Source of the DNA: Lachnospiraceae bacterium
GTDB taxonomy: Bacteria; Bacillota; Clostridia; Lachnospirales; Lachnospiraceae
Reading direction: 5' to 3'
NCBI GenBank assembly: GCA_910573755.1
Contig: CAJTBO010000034.1
Location: forward strand, 1-50,221
DNA length: 50,221 nucleotides
In this document: piece after piece, positions 16,804-25,694 of the stretch
How the letters are laid out: every line of letters begins with the position of its first letter
Numbering within the stretch: position 1 is the first letter of the stretch
Position numbers and translations under genes: made by a program
Notes under the pieces: model-generated
Told to the model about the DNA's origin: nothing
The model's input: the letters and a program-made list of their open reading frames with translations, nothing else
Database searches by the model: none

Positions 16804-18255
16804 TCATTCTTTTATCTTGGCAATCTTCTTCGCCAGTTCCTTTTTCATCGGCAGATTGCCCTGGCGGGAAATCATGATCCTCTGCGCCTGAGGGCTTCCC
16901 GCACCGTGCATAGATTCCGTACGATAACCCACGGCTGCTGTTCCAAGACACAGATTTTCGATCAAACGAAGAATACGGATCCTGTTCTCTACAGGAACAT
17001 CTGCGGCACCGACAAGGTATTTCTGTACCCACTTACCGGTCTCTTCTCCTCTCAGATCTGCTTCGGAAGGAGCTGTTACCATAATGCCGCCTGCGATATC
17101 CTCCGCGAGCCGTGCGATTTCATAGGGAAATCTTGTAACATTCTGCTTACATACATTCGCAAGAAGCAGATCTATAATATAATTGCCGGACTGTGTCTTG
17201 CTGCCTTCTGCAGAGCAGGCGATACCGCAACAATATAAGGTCTCGTTTAAGTGCATCATCTCGATCAGCTTATCTTTAATATGGGAAGCTTTTGCCGCAC
17301 CATTATACTCTGCCGCCAATGCAGAAGCCCCGATCAGGACATCGCCCACGCCTACTTTACAGCCGCCATAGCTCTGCCTGTGATAACCTGCAAACCGCTC
17401 AACCAGCATTCCCGCAAATTCATTTTCTCCGTTCAAGAAGATCCTGTCATTTGGAACAAATACATCATCAAAGATCACAAGTGCTTCTACACCGCCGAAT
17501 TCGCTGTTGCCGACATCAAGTTCAGACCCCTCCAGTTTCCTTGTATCACAGGACTGTCTGCCGATGATCATGGAAATACCTTCCGCATCGGTCGGAACGG
17601 CAAATGCAACCGCATAGTCTTTATCGTCAGGTCCCATGGAAATGGTCGGCATAACAAGAACTTCCTGTGAATTGATAATACCTGTCTGATGCGCCTTTGC
17701 CCCTCTGACAACGATACCATCCTCTCTTCTCTCCACCACATGAAGGTACATATCGGGGTCTGCCTGCGCATGAGGCGCAAGACCTCTGTCACCCTTTGGA
17801 TCTGTCATTGCGCCGTCAACAGTGAAGTCCTTTTCCTGACAATACATTGCAAACTTTTTAAAATTCTCAAAATAAGATGTACCGTATTTTTGATCGATCT
17901 CATAAGTTGTGCTGTAGACAGCATTAAACGCGTCCATACCGACACATCTCTGGAAACATGCCGCTGTCTGCTGGCCGCATAAACGCTGCATTTTCACCTT
18001 GTTCATCAGATCTTCCGTGCTCTGATGAATATGTAAGAAACGGTTGATCTTCTCTCCTGTAAAGATAGATGTTGCCGTCATCAGATCTTCATATTCAGGA
18101 TTCTGCGCCAGATCATAGGTAGCCTTTACGGAATTCAGGGAAGGACGAAGAATGGGATCATCCACAGGATTCTGTATTTTTTTGCCAAACATATATACCT
18201 TCAAATTCATAGCGCGCATGCTTTCAACATACTGCTCACCGGTCATCATTGCCAT
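16804..18255 (-). CDS. abfD: 4-hydroxybutyryl-CoA dehydratase / vinylacetyl-CoA isomerase
   Basis: AbfD dehydrates 4-hydroxybutyryl-CoA to crotonyl-CoA by a radical mechanism with FAD and a [4Fe-4S] cluster. The four cluster ligands of the family are all visible: Cys 100 and Cys 104 in AACFQRCVGMDAFNA, and His 292 and Cys 299 in YHRQSYGGCKVG. They match C99, C103, H292 and C299 of the clostridial enzyme. The acyl-CoA-dehydrogenase-like fold and the 483-residue length agree. It lies 50 nt after 4-hydroxybutyrate dehydrogenase and 29 nt before the CoA transferase. 4-Hydroxyphenylacetate 3-monooxygenase oxygenase components are distant relatives, but the Cys/His ligands exclude them. Confidence 0.95.
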   Translation of the reverse strand: MAMMTGEQYVESMRAMNLKVYMFGKKIQNPVDDPILRPSLNSVKATYDLAQNPEYEDLMTATSIFTGEKINRFLHIHQSTEDLMNKVKMQRLCGQQTAACFQRCVGMDAFNAVYSTTYEIDQKYGTSYFENFKKFAMYCQEKDFTVDGAMTDPKGDRGLAPHAQADPDMYLHVVERREDGIVVRGAKAHQTGIINSQEVLVMPTISMGPDDKDYAVAFAVPTDAEGISMIIGRQSCDTRKLEGSELDVGNSEFGGVEALVIFDDVFVPNDRIFLNGENEFAGMLVERFAGYHRQSYGGCKVGVGDVLIGASALAAEYNGAAKASHIKDKLIEMMHLNETLYCCGIACSAEGSKTQSGNYIIDLLLANVCKQNVTRFPYEIARLAEDIAGGIMVTAPSEADLRGEETGKWVQKYLVGAADVPVENRIRILRLIENLCLGTAAVGYRTESMHGAGSPQAQRIMISRQGNLPMKKELAKKIAKIKE

Positions 18256-18305
18256 AATTTTAATCTCCTTCTGTTTTTTAGTCTCTTTTATATTTATTGC
18301 CTCTT

Positions 18306-19442
18306 TTACAGGCAGCTCTGGTAAATAGCCTTTATCTCCTCCTGGCTCAGAGGAACATAGCTGTTCTTCAAAAGTCTCTGCTGATTGTCAACCGTGCTCT
18401 GTGCAAAAGGTTCGATATCCTCCTGCACTACGCCGTATTCGCGCATCTTCTTCGCGGGAAGCACCTTGTCAAGCAGTTCTCCCAGCAATACAATGGCACT
18501 CTTATCATCCTCCGCACCGCAAAAGCCTCCGGATGCCATACATTTTTTCAAAATGTCCTTCAGCTCTTCCAGCCTGCCGCCGGACTCTTTTTCTTCATAT
18601 ACTTTCAGAACCGGCACAAAATACTGATAATTGCTCTCACCGTGAGGAACATGGTACTTTCCGCCGATGGCATAAGCCATTGCATGAACGGCACCGCAGC
18701 CGTTATTGGAAAATGCGATACCTGCCATACAGCTTGCGATCAGATAATCCTTCGCATCCTCTTTCCATACCTCTGGGCTGTCAGCAGCGATTCTGCAGTA
18801 ACCTTTCAGGATCATTTCGATCGCCTTTACCGAATACATCCCGGAAAAAACTGTCGCGTCAGGATTCAGATAGGATTCAACTGCATGAACCAGCGCATCA
18901 ATGGAACTTGTTGCAAATACTTTATAGGGGAGGCTGCCGAGAAACTCGGAAATCAGCACAGCCTTATCCGCAAACATCGCTGTCGAAACCATCCCCTGTT
19001 TTGTTCCAAGCTTTGTCCTGTTTAAAACCGCAATATTTGTCACTTCGCTGCCGGTACCGCAGGTAGTCGGTATGATGATAAGCTCTTTCCCCTTTTTCAG
19101 GGAGGCCATCTTATCGTACATGTCATCGATACCGTCTCCGCCTTCCAGAACGAGAACCTTGGCAATATCAATAATCGTACCTCCGCCTACTGCGATGATT
19201 CTTTTTGCATTATATTTTTTCATTTCTTCCAGAATTGCCTCGGTCATAACATCCGTGGGTTCTCCCATTCCATATTTTTCCTGATAAATCACGCCGCATT
19301 TTAAATTTTCGGCTGCCATAATGGGACTGTAGATATACTCATTTGTCAGGATCACATCTCCCTCACCCAGCTCATATTCCGCTGCAAATGCTTTAAACGT
19401 ATCATAGGACTGTATCTCAGGTTTGATCAAAATCTGCTTCAT
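18306..19442 (-). CDS. abfH: 4-hydroxybutyrate dehydrogenase (iron-containing alcohol dehydrogenase)
   Basis: The enzyme interconverts succinate semialdehyde and 4-hydroxybutyrate with NAD(H). It has the group III alcohol dehydrogenase layout: the nucleotide motif GGGTIID (86-92), the PTTCGTGSEVT loop, and metal ligands Asp 182, His 186, His 253 and His 267 (SSIDALVHAVESY, GAVHAMAYAIG, VPHGES). At 378 residues it fits the clostridial 4-hydroxybutyrate dehydrogenases. Its start overlaps the stop of the cupin gene (TAATG), so the two are translationally coupled. The substrate is assigned from sequence type plus the flanking dehydratase and transferase. No succinate semialdehyde dehydrogenase (SucD) is present. 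Confidence 0.88.
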   Translation of the reverse strand: MKQILIKPEIQSYDTFKAFAAEYELGEGDVILTNEYIYSPIMAAENLKCGVIYQEKYGMGEPTDVMTEAILEEMKKYNAKRIIAVGGGTIIDIAKVLVLEGGDGIDDMYDKMASLKKGKELIIIPTTCGTGSEVTNIAVLNRTKLGTKQGMVSTAMFADKAVLISEFLGSLPYKVFATSSIDALVHAVESYLNPDATVFSGMYSVKAIEMILKGYCRIAADSPEVWKEDAKDYLIASCMAGIAFSNNGCGAVHAMAYAIGGKYHVPHGESNYQYFVPVLKVYEEKESGGRLEELKDILKKCMASGGFCGAEDDKSAIVLLGELLDKVLPAKKMREYGVVQEDIEPFAQSTVDNQQRLLKNSYVPLSQEEIKAIYQSCL

Positions 19443-19849
19443 TACTGCTCTTCCTCCTGCTTTTTAAATTCGTCAAAATCAAAATTTTCATAGAATGTAT
19501 ATTCGATAGCAGATAACTGCGGTGCATAGAAACATGCCAGTTTCAGCGGTTCGCTCCCCGTATTCCAGACCATATGCGGAACACCCTGTGGAAACAGCAG
19601 CACGGCCCCCGGCTTCAGATTAAAGATCTTCTCTCCAACTTTTGCCCTTCCTGAGCCTGAAACCACATAAATCGTCTCCTCACCGTTATCATGGGCATGG
19701 GCCGGTTTCGCCCTTGCACCCGGCTCGTATACTGTGATACAGATAGAACTGTACTGCCCGCCTGTTGTTTCCGGAGTCTGCACCCAGGTCACCGTTCTGC
19801 CGGGCATCTGCTTTTTAAACATACTGTCCTCATGTGCCAATAAATTCAT
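19442..19849 (-). CDS. Single-domain cupin protein
   Basis: This 135-residue beta-barrel cupin has the metal-binding motif 1 AKPAHAHDNGEETIYVVSGSGRAKVG (two His and a Glu) and motif 2 LFPQGVPHMVWN with a further His. It therefore likely binds a divalent metal. Small cupins act as sugar isomerases, dioxygenases or ligand sensors, and sequence alone does not decide. It is coupled by a TAATG overlap to 4-hydroxybutyrate dehydrogenase and follows a zinc dehydrogenase by 27 nt. A second cupin stands on the other side of the transketolase genes. RBS GGAGGG precedes ATG at 19849. Confidence 0.88.
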   Translation of the reverse strand: MNLLAHEDSMFKKQMPGRTVTWVQTPETTGGQYSSICITVYEPGARAKPAHAHDNGEETIYVVSGSGRAKVGEKIFNLKPGAVLLFPQGVPHMVWNTGSEPLKLACFYAPQLSAIEYTFYENFDFDEFKKQEEEQ

Positions 19850-19876
19850 CTTTCCCTCCGTTCCGAGGCAAACGCA

Positions 19877-20905
19877 TCATTGCCCGACTTTTACAAGTAC
19901 TTTAAATGCCTCTTTACATTTTTCAGCATACTCAAATGCTTCTGTAACTTTATTAAATTCAAACACCTTGCTGATCAGCTTATCCAGCTTTTCATCCAAC
20001 GCGCCATCCACTACCATATTGACCGCGCCGCCGAAGTTATACTGGTTATGTATACGTACCCCCTGGATCCGCAGTTCTTTGGCGAATACTTTTCCGGTAT
20101 CTACAGGATAAGGCCCCTTTGTCATCGCGATCTGAACGATCGTTCCCGTATTTTTCACATGATCTACAAGTGTTGTGATCGCACTGGGCACGCCTGCCGC
20201 CTCAAATCCGACATCATAGCCTTTTCCTTCGTTTACGGCAAGAAGTTTCTTTTCAAAATCCTCTTCCAGCGGATTCAGGGCGATAAACCCGAAACCCTCC
20301 GCCAGCTTTCTGCGGCTCTCCACCACTTCGGAAATAACTACTTTACCGGCTCCGCCTCTCTGTGCCACAAGACCGATCAAAAGCCCGATAGGACCGCCGC
20401 CTATAACAAGCACATTCTCACCGACCTGCATGCCGCTCATGCGTACATCATGCACCGCTACCGCAAGTGGCTCGATCAGCGCCGCGCGTTTTATATCGAT
20501 ATGTTTCGGTATCTTAAACAGTTTTTTTGTCTTAACCTTCACATACTCCGCAAATCCCCCGTCTGCGTGAACACCGATGATCTGCAGATGGATACATGCA
20601 TTATCTTCACCCTTAGCGCAGGAATCACAGACGCCGCAGGTCAAAAGTTCCTGCGCGGTTACAATGTCTCCGATCTGAAACAACTCACTGCCTTCTCCTT
20701 TTATCTCCACCAGTTCACCGACAAATTCATGTCCGGGAATCCTCGGAAAAGTTGCCGTAGGATGATGTCCGTGCAGAACATGTACATCTGTTCCGCATAT
20801 ACCGATATACTGTACCCTGATCAGCGCCTCGCCTTCTTTGATCTCCGGCCTGATCCTCTCAACAATATGCATCTCTTCAGGACGCTCAATCACCAATGCT
20901 TTCAT
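19877..20905 (-). CDS. Zinc-dependent polyol/alcohol dehydrogenase (MDR family)
   Basis: This 342-residue medium-chain dehydrogenase has the catalytic zinc site (Cys 37 in GICGTDVH, and GHE at 58-60) and the four-Cys structural zinc lobe (Cys 90, 93, 96, 104). The Rossmann motif is VIGGGPIGLLIGL, with Glu at the end of beta-2 (SEVVE) favouring NAD. The family includes sorbitol, threonine, butanediol and galactitol dehydrogenases. It lies 11 nt after the transketolase genes, so it may turn a polyol or hydroxy-acid into the ketone used by transketolase. That substrate link is inference. ATG at 20905 has AAAGGAG upstream. Confidence 0.88.
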   Translation of the reverse strand: MKALVIERPEEMHIVERIRPEIKEGEALIRVQYIGICGTDVHVLHGHHPTATFPRIPGHEFVGELVEIKGEGSELFQIGDIVTAQELLTCGVCDSCAKGEDNACIHLQIIGVHADGGFAEYVKVKTKKLFKIPKHIDIKRAALIEPLAVAVHDVRMSGMQVGENVLVIGGGPIGLLIGLVAQRGGAGKVVISEVVESRRKLAEGFGFIALNPLEEDFEKKLLAVNEGKGYDVGFEAAGVPSAITTLVDHVKNTGTIVQIAMTKGPYPVDTGKVFAKELRIQGVRIHNQYNFGGAVNMVVDGALDEKLDKLISKVFEFNKVTEAFEYAEKCKEAFKVLVKVGQ

Positions 20906-20916
20906 TTTTTTCTCCT

Positions 20917-21879
20917 TTATTTGCGAACAAGTACTTTTTCTACAGTGGCAGCGATATTTTCCGCTTTCAGTTCAAACCGCTCTGCAAGATAATCGACCGG
21001 CCCCACTTCACCGAACTGATCCTGTACACCGATCATCTCCACAGGTACCGGGCTGTTCTTCACAAGAACTTCCGCAACGGCAGAACCGAGTCCGTTTATC
21101 ACATTATGGTTTTCCGCAGTCACAACAGCGCCGGTCTCTTTTGCCGCTTTTACGATCGCTTCCGCGTCAACAGGCTTCCAGGTGAATATATTCAGTACTC
21201 TTGCGCTGATGCCCTTTACACTCAGTTCTTTTGCTGCTTTCAGCGCCTCTGCCACACAGTATCCGGAAGCAATGATCGTGACATCCCTGCCTTCCCGGAG
21301 ATTTACCGCTTTACCTATTTCAAACCTGGAACCTTCTTCATAAATTCTTACAGACTGTTTACGCACCAGACGCATATAATGCATGCCGTAAACGCCGGAA
21401 ATCTGACGGATAATATCTGCCAGCATTACCGTATCCACCGGTTCGAGGACAGTCATCTCAGGAATCCCCCTCATAATGCCCATGTCTTCAAAAGGCATAT
21501 GTGTACCGCCGTTTAAGGAAGCTGTAATACCGGGATCAGAACCGACAAGCTTTACATTTAATTTTGCATATGCGCCGGACACAAAAACCTGATCACAGGC
21601 ACGGCGAGTGATAAAAGGAGCAAACGTATGCACAAACGGAATCTTTCCGACTGCGGAAAGGCCTGCGGCAACACCTACCATGTTAGCTTCCTGGATGCCG
21701 CAGTCAACAGTCTGCTCCGGAAATTTTTTGCCAAAAGGTTTTGTCCCCATAGCTCCCATTAAATCTGCATCCAGAACAATGATATCCTTATTATCTTCCG
21801 CCACTTCCATCAAGGTATCGCAGAATACCTTACGCATCTCTATGGGGTCATCATAGGGCTTTTCTACTAATCTATACAT
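20917..21879 (-). CDS. Transketolase, C-terminal subunit
   Basis: This 320-residue subunit carries the pyrimidine-binding domain (VVLDADLMGAMGTKPFGKKFP, then DCGIQEANMVGVAAGLSAVG with the Glu that activates thiamine diphosphate). The transketolase C domain follows (about 200-315: VTIIASGYCVAEALKAAKEL). It needs the N-terminal subunit encoded 19 nt upstream. GGGAGG stands 8 nt before the ATG at 21879. A GTG at 21897 would add six residues but destroys this spacing. Split transketolases are common in Firmicutes. Some serve pentose metabolism and others cleave unusual ketoses, as in the two-subunit sulfofructose transketolase. Which applies here is unknown. Confidence 0.92.
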   Translation of the reverse strand: MYRLVEKPYDDPIEMRKVFCDTLMEVAEDNKDIIVLDADLMGAMGTKPFGKKFPEQTVDCGIQEANMVGVAAGLSAVGKIPFVHTFAPFITRRACDQVFVSGAYAKLNVKLVGSDPGITASLNGGTHMPFEDMGIMRGIPEMTVLEPVDTVMLADIIRQISGVYGMHYMRLVRKQSVRIYEEGSRFEIGKAVNLREGRDVTIIASGYCVAEALKAAKELSVKGISARVLNIFTWKPVDAEAIVKAAKETGAVVTAENHNVINGLGSAVAEVLVKNSPVPVEMIGVQDQFGEVGPVDYLAERFELKAENIAATVEKVLVRK

Positions 21880-21898
21880 TTCAAATTCCTCCCGCACT

Positions 21899-22738
21899 TT
21901 AATATGAATCTATTGCTGCCTGCATCTCCGCAAGGGCTTCTGCCAGTTCCTCATCATTCAGCCCTCTGCTGTGGCTGCCTACCTGATTCGCCGATTTACT
22001 CCAACCGTTGCCCTTCACCGTATTCAATACGATCATCGACGGCTTTTCACTCTGTGCTTTGGCACGATTGATCGCTTCATCGATGGCTGCCACATCATGT
22101 CCGTCGATATCCTGGGCATACCAGCCAAACTCTTCAAATTTCTTTGCCACATTCCCCAGCTTACAGATTTCATCCGTCGGGCCGTCCAGCTGCAGCTTAT
22201 TATAATCCACGAAACCGATCAGATTGGAAAGTTTTCTGTGTCCCGCAAAAAGAGCCATCTCCCATACCTGGCCTTCATTGATCTCCCCGTCTCCGAAAGC
22301 CACATATACATAATTATCCTTGCCTTTCATCTTCATTCCCAGTGCAATACCGGCTGCGGCAGATGCTCCCTGTCCGAGAGAACCGCATGTCATATCCACT
22401 CCGGGTGTTTTTGTCCTGTCCACATGGCTGGGCAGTTTTGTATGCGGTCTGTTCAAAGTTGCCAGTTCTTCCACCGGCATAAAGCCTTTCAGGGCAAGCG
22501 TTGAATATAACGCCGGACCCGCATGCCCTTTCGAAAGGATAAACCAGTCCCTGCCTTCCCACTGAGGATTTTTCGGATCATATTTCATCTGATCACAGTA
22601 AAGCACCGCCAGAAGGTCCGTAATAGATAACGAGCCCCCCAGATGCCCGATTCCCAGACCGGCAATCATTTTCACTACTTCCATCTGTACCTGCTTGGAA
22701 AAGATCTTCATCTCCTTAATCTTTTCAACATTTAGCAT
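21899..22738 (-). CDS. Transketolase, N-terminal subunit
   Basis: This 279-residue subunit holds the diphosphate-binding half of transketolase. It has GHLGGSLSITDLLAVLY with the substrate-side His, LSKGHAGPALYSTLALKG, and the thiamine diphosphate/Mg motif GDGEINEGQVWEMALFAG continuing to NLIGFVDYNKLQLDG. With the C-terminal subunit it transfers a two-carbon ketol unit from a ketose to an aldose. The gene follows a cupin gene by 42 nt and precedes the partner subunit. The donor ketose cannot be read from the sequence. ATG at 22738 follows GGAGGAATGGGAA. Confidence 0.93.
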   Translation of the reverse strand: MLNVEKIKEMKIFSKQVQMEVVKMIAGLGIGHLGGSLSITDLLAVLYCDQMKYDPKNPQWEGRDWFILSKGHAGPALYSTLALKGFMPVEELATLNRPHTKLPSHVDRTKTPGVDMTCGSLGQGASAAAGIALGMKMKGKDNYVYVAFGDGEINEGQVWEMALFAGHRKLSNLIGFVDYNKLQLDGPTDEICKLGNVAKKFEEFGWYAQDIDGHDVAAIDEAINRAKAQSEKPSMIVLNTVKGNGWSKSANQVGSHSRGLNDEELAEALAEMQAAIDSY

Positions 22739-22780
22739 TTCCCATTCCTCCTGCTCTGCTGCTATATTTAATAAAAATTA

Positions 22781-23164
22781 TTACTGCTCTTCTTCATCCA
22801 AAAATTTTTTCTCCGGTCCCGGTGGTGAATATACCCAATACAGCCTGAGCTGTTCCGTCCCGTTATTGGTAAAGGTGTGAGGTTCCCCTTTCTCTATCGC
22901 GATCAGATCCCCCGGCTTAATGGTCAGTTCCGCACCGCCCACTTTTCCAAAACCGGTACCCTGTACCACAAAGATCAGTTCCTCACTGTCCGGATGTACA
23001 TGCTCTTCATGTATCTGTCCCGGATCGATCAACGCCATACCACAGCCATAGGCATCCCTTTTAGCCTTAGAATTCGGAGAGGCAAAAAGTTTGATACGGC
23101 GTTCATTGACAGTCCCCTCATTGATCACTTTTCCCTTTACGCTGTCAACTGAAAATTTATACAT
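22781..23164 (-). CDS. Second single-domain cupin
   Basis: This 127-residue cupin has motif 1 IHEEHVHPDSEELIFVVQGT (His, His, Glu) and motif 2 AIEKGEPHTFTN (His). It resembles the cupin at 19442-19849 in size and motif layout but is clearly diverged. The two bracket the transketolase-dehydrogenase genes. It lies between livF and the transketolase N subunit, so it is encoded in the same run. Isomerase and ligand-sensor roles are both possible. RBS GGAAGGGGG stands before ATG at 23164. Confidence 0.88.
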   Translation of the reverse strand: MYKFSVDSVKGKVINEGTVNERRIKLFASPNSKAKRDAYGCGMALIDPGQIHEEHVHPDSEELIFVVQGTGFGKVGGAELTIKPGDLIAIEKGEPHTFTNNGTEQLRLYWVYSPPGPEKKFLDEEEQ

Positions 23165-23218
23165 GACAACCCCCTTCCTTCCGCATATGTTTTCAGCCCA
23201 AAATCTTTCATGCCCTTT

Positions 23219-23923
23219 TTATATACCCAGATATGCCTTCTTCAGTCCCTCGTCCTGCAAAAGCCTGTTTCCATCATCCTGCATAACGACAACGCCGTTT
23301 TCTATAACATATCCCCAGTCAGACATGGCGAGCGTATGCCCTACGTTCTGTTCTACAATCAGTACCGCCGTTCCCCGATCCCGCACCATCTTAATGGTCT
23401 GGAACATCTCGTTGACCAGAATAGGCGCAAGCCCCCAGGAAGGCTCGTCCATGATAAGCAGTTTCGGCCTGCCCATCAGCGCTCTGGCTGTCGCCACCAT
23501 CTGCTGTTCCCCTCCGGAAAGCGTACCGGTGAGCTGCTTTCTTCTCTCAAGAAGGCGGGGGAATATCTCAAACATCTCCTCCAGATTTTCCTTCCTGTGT
23601 TTCTTTGCCTCTTTTGTGCAGGAACCGATATCCAGATTTTCCTCCACCGTCATATTCGGAAACAGCTGTCGTCCTTCCGGTACCAGACAGACACCCTTCT
23701 GCATAATCTTATCCGGCGCAAGGCCTGTCAGTTTCTCGCCGTCAAATTCAACCGTACCGCTCGTTGTCGGAATCAATCCGGTAATTGCTTTGATCAGGGT
23801 ACTTTTTCCGGCACCGTTTCCTCCCACGATCGCTACGATCTTTTCATCCGGTACTTCCAGTGAAATCCCGTGGACAATCTCTCCGCCGTTATATCCGGTT
23901 CGTAATTCATTAATTTTCAGCAT
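23219..23923 (-). CDS. livF: ABC importer ATP-binding protein, LivF type
   Basis: This is the second nucleotide-binding subunit of a HAAT (branched-chain amino acid type) importer. Walker A is GGNGAGKS (34-41), the signature LSGGEQQM, Walker B LLIMDEPSWGLAP, and the switch His lies in the C-terminal half. The 234-residue form starts at the ATG at 23923. It overlaps the end of livG by 14 nt and has GGGGAGG 9 nt upstream. A longer frame to 23968 is not supported. It acts on the inner face of the membrane with LivG, LivH and LivM. Confidence 0.93.
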   Translation of the reverse strand: MLKINELRTGYNGGEIVHGISLEVPDEKIVAIVGGNGAGKSTLIKAITGLIPTTSGTVEFDGEKLTGLAPDKIMQKGVCLVPEGRQLFPNMTVEENLDIGSCTKEAKKHRKENLEEMFEIFPRLLERRKQLTGTLSGGEQQMVATARALMGRPKLLIMDEPSWGLAPILVNEMFQTIKMVRDRGTAVLIVEQNVGHTLAMSDWGYVIENGVVVMQDDGNRLLQDEGLKKAYLGI

Positions 23924-24644
23924 TATCAAAATCCTCCCCAAGATATGCGCTGATTGCGCGTTTGTCATTAGCTACCTCTTCCGGTGACCCCTCTACCAGC
24001 TTTTCCCCACGGTGAAGAATATATATCTTGTTGCACAGCGACATGATCGTCTTGATATCATGCTCAATGATAATGATCGTCACGCCAGAATCACGGACCT
24101 TGCGGCAGGTATCCACCAATTCCAGTTTCTCCTGTGGGTTGCAGCCCGCCATCACCTCATCCAATAAGATCAGTTCCGGTTCCACCGCGAGCGCACGGGC
24201 AATCTCCAGTTTCTTTTTATCAACCGTTGTCGTGCTTGCCGCCTTCATGTCCAGATCACAGGTCATTCCGACAAGTTCCGCCGTCTGCCTCGCTTTTTCC
24301 TCAACGGATTTTGTTTTATTATTATGAAGAAACCCACCAACCATGATATTTTGCAGAACAGACATATCACCAAAGGGTTTAGTCACCTGAAATGTTCTTG
24401 CCAGACCCATTTTTGCCATATCTTCCGTTTTTGCAGCACTGATATCCTTATCTTTAAAATAAATCCTGCCGTTTGTCGGATGATAATAATTTGCTATCAT
24501 ATTAAACAGTGTCGTCTTACCTGCCCCGTTTGGGCCGATCAGGCCGACGATAGACCCTTCTTCGATCTCACCGCAAAAATCATTTACCGCCGTCAGACCG
24601 CCAAACTGTTTTGTAACATGCTCGATTTTTACAATAGCTGCCAC
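23910..24644 (-). CDS. livG: ABC importer ATP-binding protein, LivG type
   Basis: This 244-residue ATPase has Walker [10 protein letters not shown], the LivG-specific Q-loop region [20 protein letters not shown], a degenerate signature region ([10 protein letters not shown]), Walker [14 protein letters not shown] and the switch IIEHD. The expected LSGGQ is replaced by [12 protein letters not shown]. Start is GTG at 24644 with GGAG 9 nt upstream. The gene overlaps livF by 14 nt and follows livM by 21 nt. Confidence 0.92.
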   Translation of the reverse strand: MAAIVKIEHVTKQFGGLTAVNDFCGEIEEGSIVGLIGPNGAGKTTLFNMIANYYHPTNGRIYFKDKDISAAKTEDMAKMGLARTFQVTKPFGDMSVLQNIMVGGFLHNNKTKSVEEKARQTAELVGMTCDLDMKAASTTTVDKKKLEIARALAVEPELILLDEVMAGCNPQEKLELVDTCRKVRDSGVTIIIIEHDIKTIMSLCNKIYILHRGEKLVEGSPEEVANDKRAISAYLGEDFDNAEN

Positions 24645-24665
24645 TCCCTGTATCTCCTTTCTCTG

Positions 24666-25682
24666 TTATTCTTTCACCTTCTTTTTTCCAAATATCTTCT
24701 CTTCCACTTTCTGCAGTATAGATACAACATGCTCACAGAAACCATGGGGCATGAAATATACCACCAGCATCATGACTACACCGTAAAGGAACAAATTCAG
24801 ACCGGACATCTGTCCTGCAAACTTGGAAGAAAGTATCTCCGACAAGGGTATCAGTACGATGGCTCCGATAATAGGTCCCATAACGGTTCCCTGTCCTCCG
24901 ATCAGCGCGATCAGTGCCACCTGAACAGAAAGGTCATAACTGAAAATACGATCCGGTCCGATATAGCGGAAATACTGCGCATAAAAAGTACCTGCGATGG
25001 AGATCATAAAGCAGCTGATCGCCATAGCGATCAGTTTATACTTTGTCACATTGATCCCGAGGCTTCTCGCCGCGTCATCATCACTTCTGATCGCTACCAG
25101 ATAATATCCAAGTTTGCTTTCGGACATCTTATAGGTTACAAAAAGCCCGATCAGCATCAGTGCAAAAGCGATATAAAAGTATGACAGCTTACTGGAAAAC
25201 TCAAACATAGATGCCTGATTGCCCGTCTGGGTCAAAGACCAGCCGGAACCGCCCTTGATGGGAATGGGGCCGAGGCTTTCCGTATTGGAAATAAAAGTTC
25301 CCAGAAGTTCAACGATGGCAATCGAAGAAAGGGTAAAATAAGGCCCCTTCAGCCTGAAAGTAGGATAACTGATGATCACTCCCAAAAGCATCGCAACGGC
25401 TGCGCCTATGAACATGCCGATCCAGGGAGAGATACCTTTCGTCTCCAGTATGATCGTAGAAATATATCCCCCAATGCCCATATATACCGAATGGCCAAGG
25501 GACATGGTTCCCGCGTAACCGCATATAAAATTCCACGCAGTAGCTGCATACGCATAGTAGCATACCAGTACCAGAATGCCCTGCCAGTAGAGTCCTGAAA
25601 AAAGTGGTATGACCGCAAGTATGACCAATGTAAGCCACACGAAAAATTTTCCTTTAAAAATTGAATTTCCTTTATAAGTCAT
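24666..25682 (-). CDS. livM: ABC importer permease, LivM type
   Basis: This 338-residue integral membrane protein has about eight to ten hydrophobic segments. The family hallmark [23 protein letters not shown] is near residue 54, and the EAA-like loop [20 protein letters not shown] lies before the last segments. It forms the translocation path with LivH. The C-terminus is basic (KKKVKE), as expected for the cytoplasmic side. It is 12 nt downstream of livH. Confidence 0.93.
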   Translation of the reverse strand: MTYKGNSIFKGKFFVWLTLVILAVIPLFSGLYWQGILVLVCYYAYAATAWNFICGYAGTMSLGHSVYMGIGGYISTIILETKGISPWIGMFIGAAVAMLLGVIISYPTFRLKGPYFTLSSIAIVELLGTFISNTESLGPIPIKGGSGWSLTQTGNQASMFEFSSKLSYFYIAFALMLIGLFVTYKMSESKLGYYLVAIRSDDDAARSLGINVTKYKLIAMAISCFMISIAGTFYAQYFRYIGPDRIFSYDLSVQVALIALIGGQGTVMGPIIGAIVLIPLSEILSSKFAGQMSGLNLFLYGVVMMLVVYFMPHGFCEHVVSILQKVEEKIFGKKKVKE

Positions 25683-25694
25683 TCTTTATAACCC

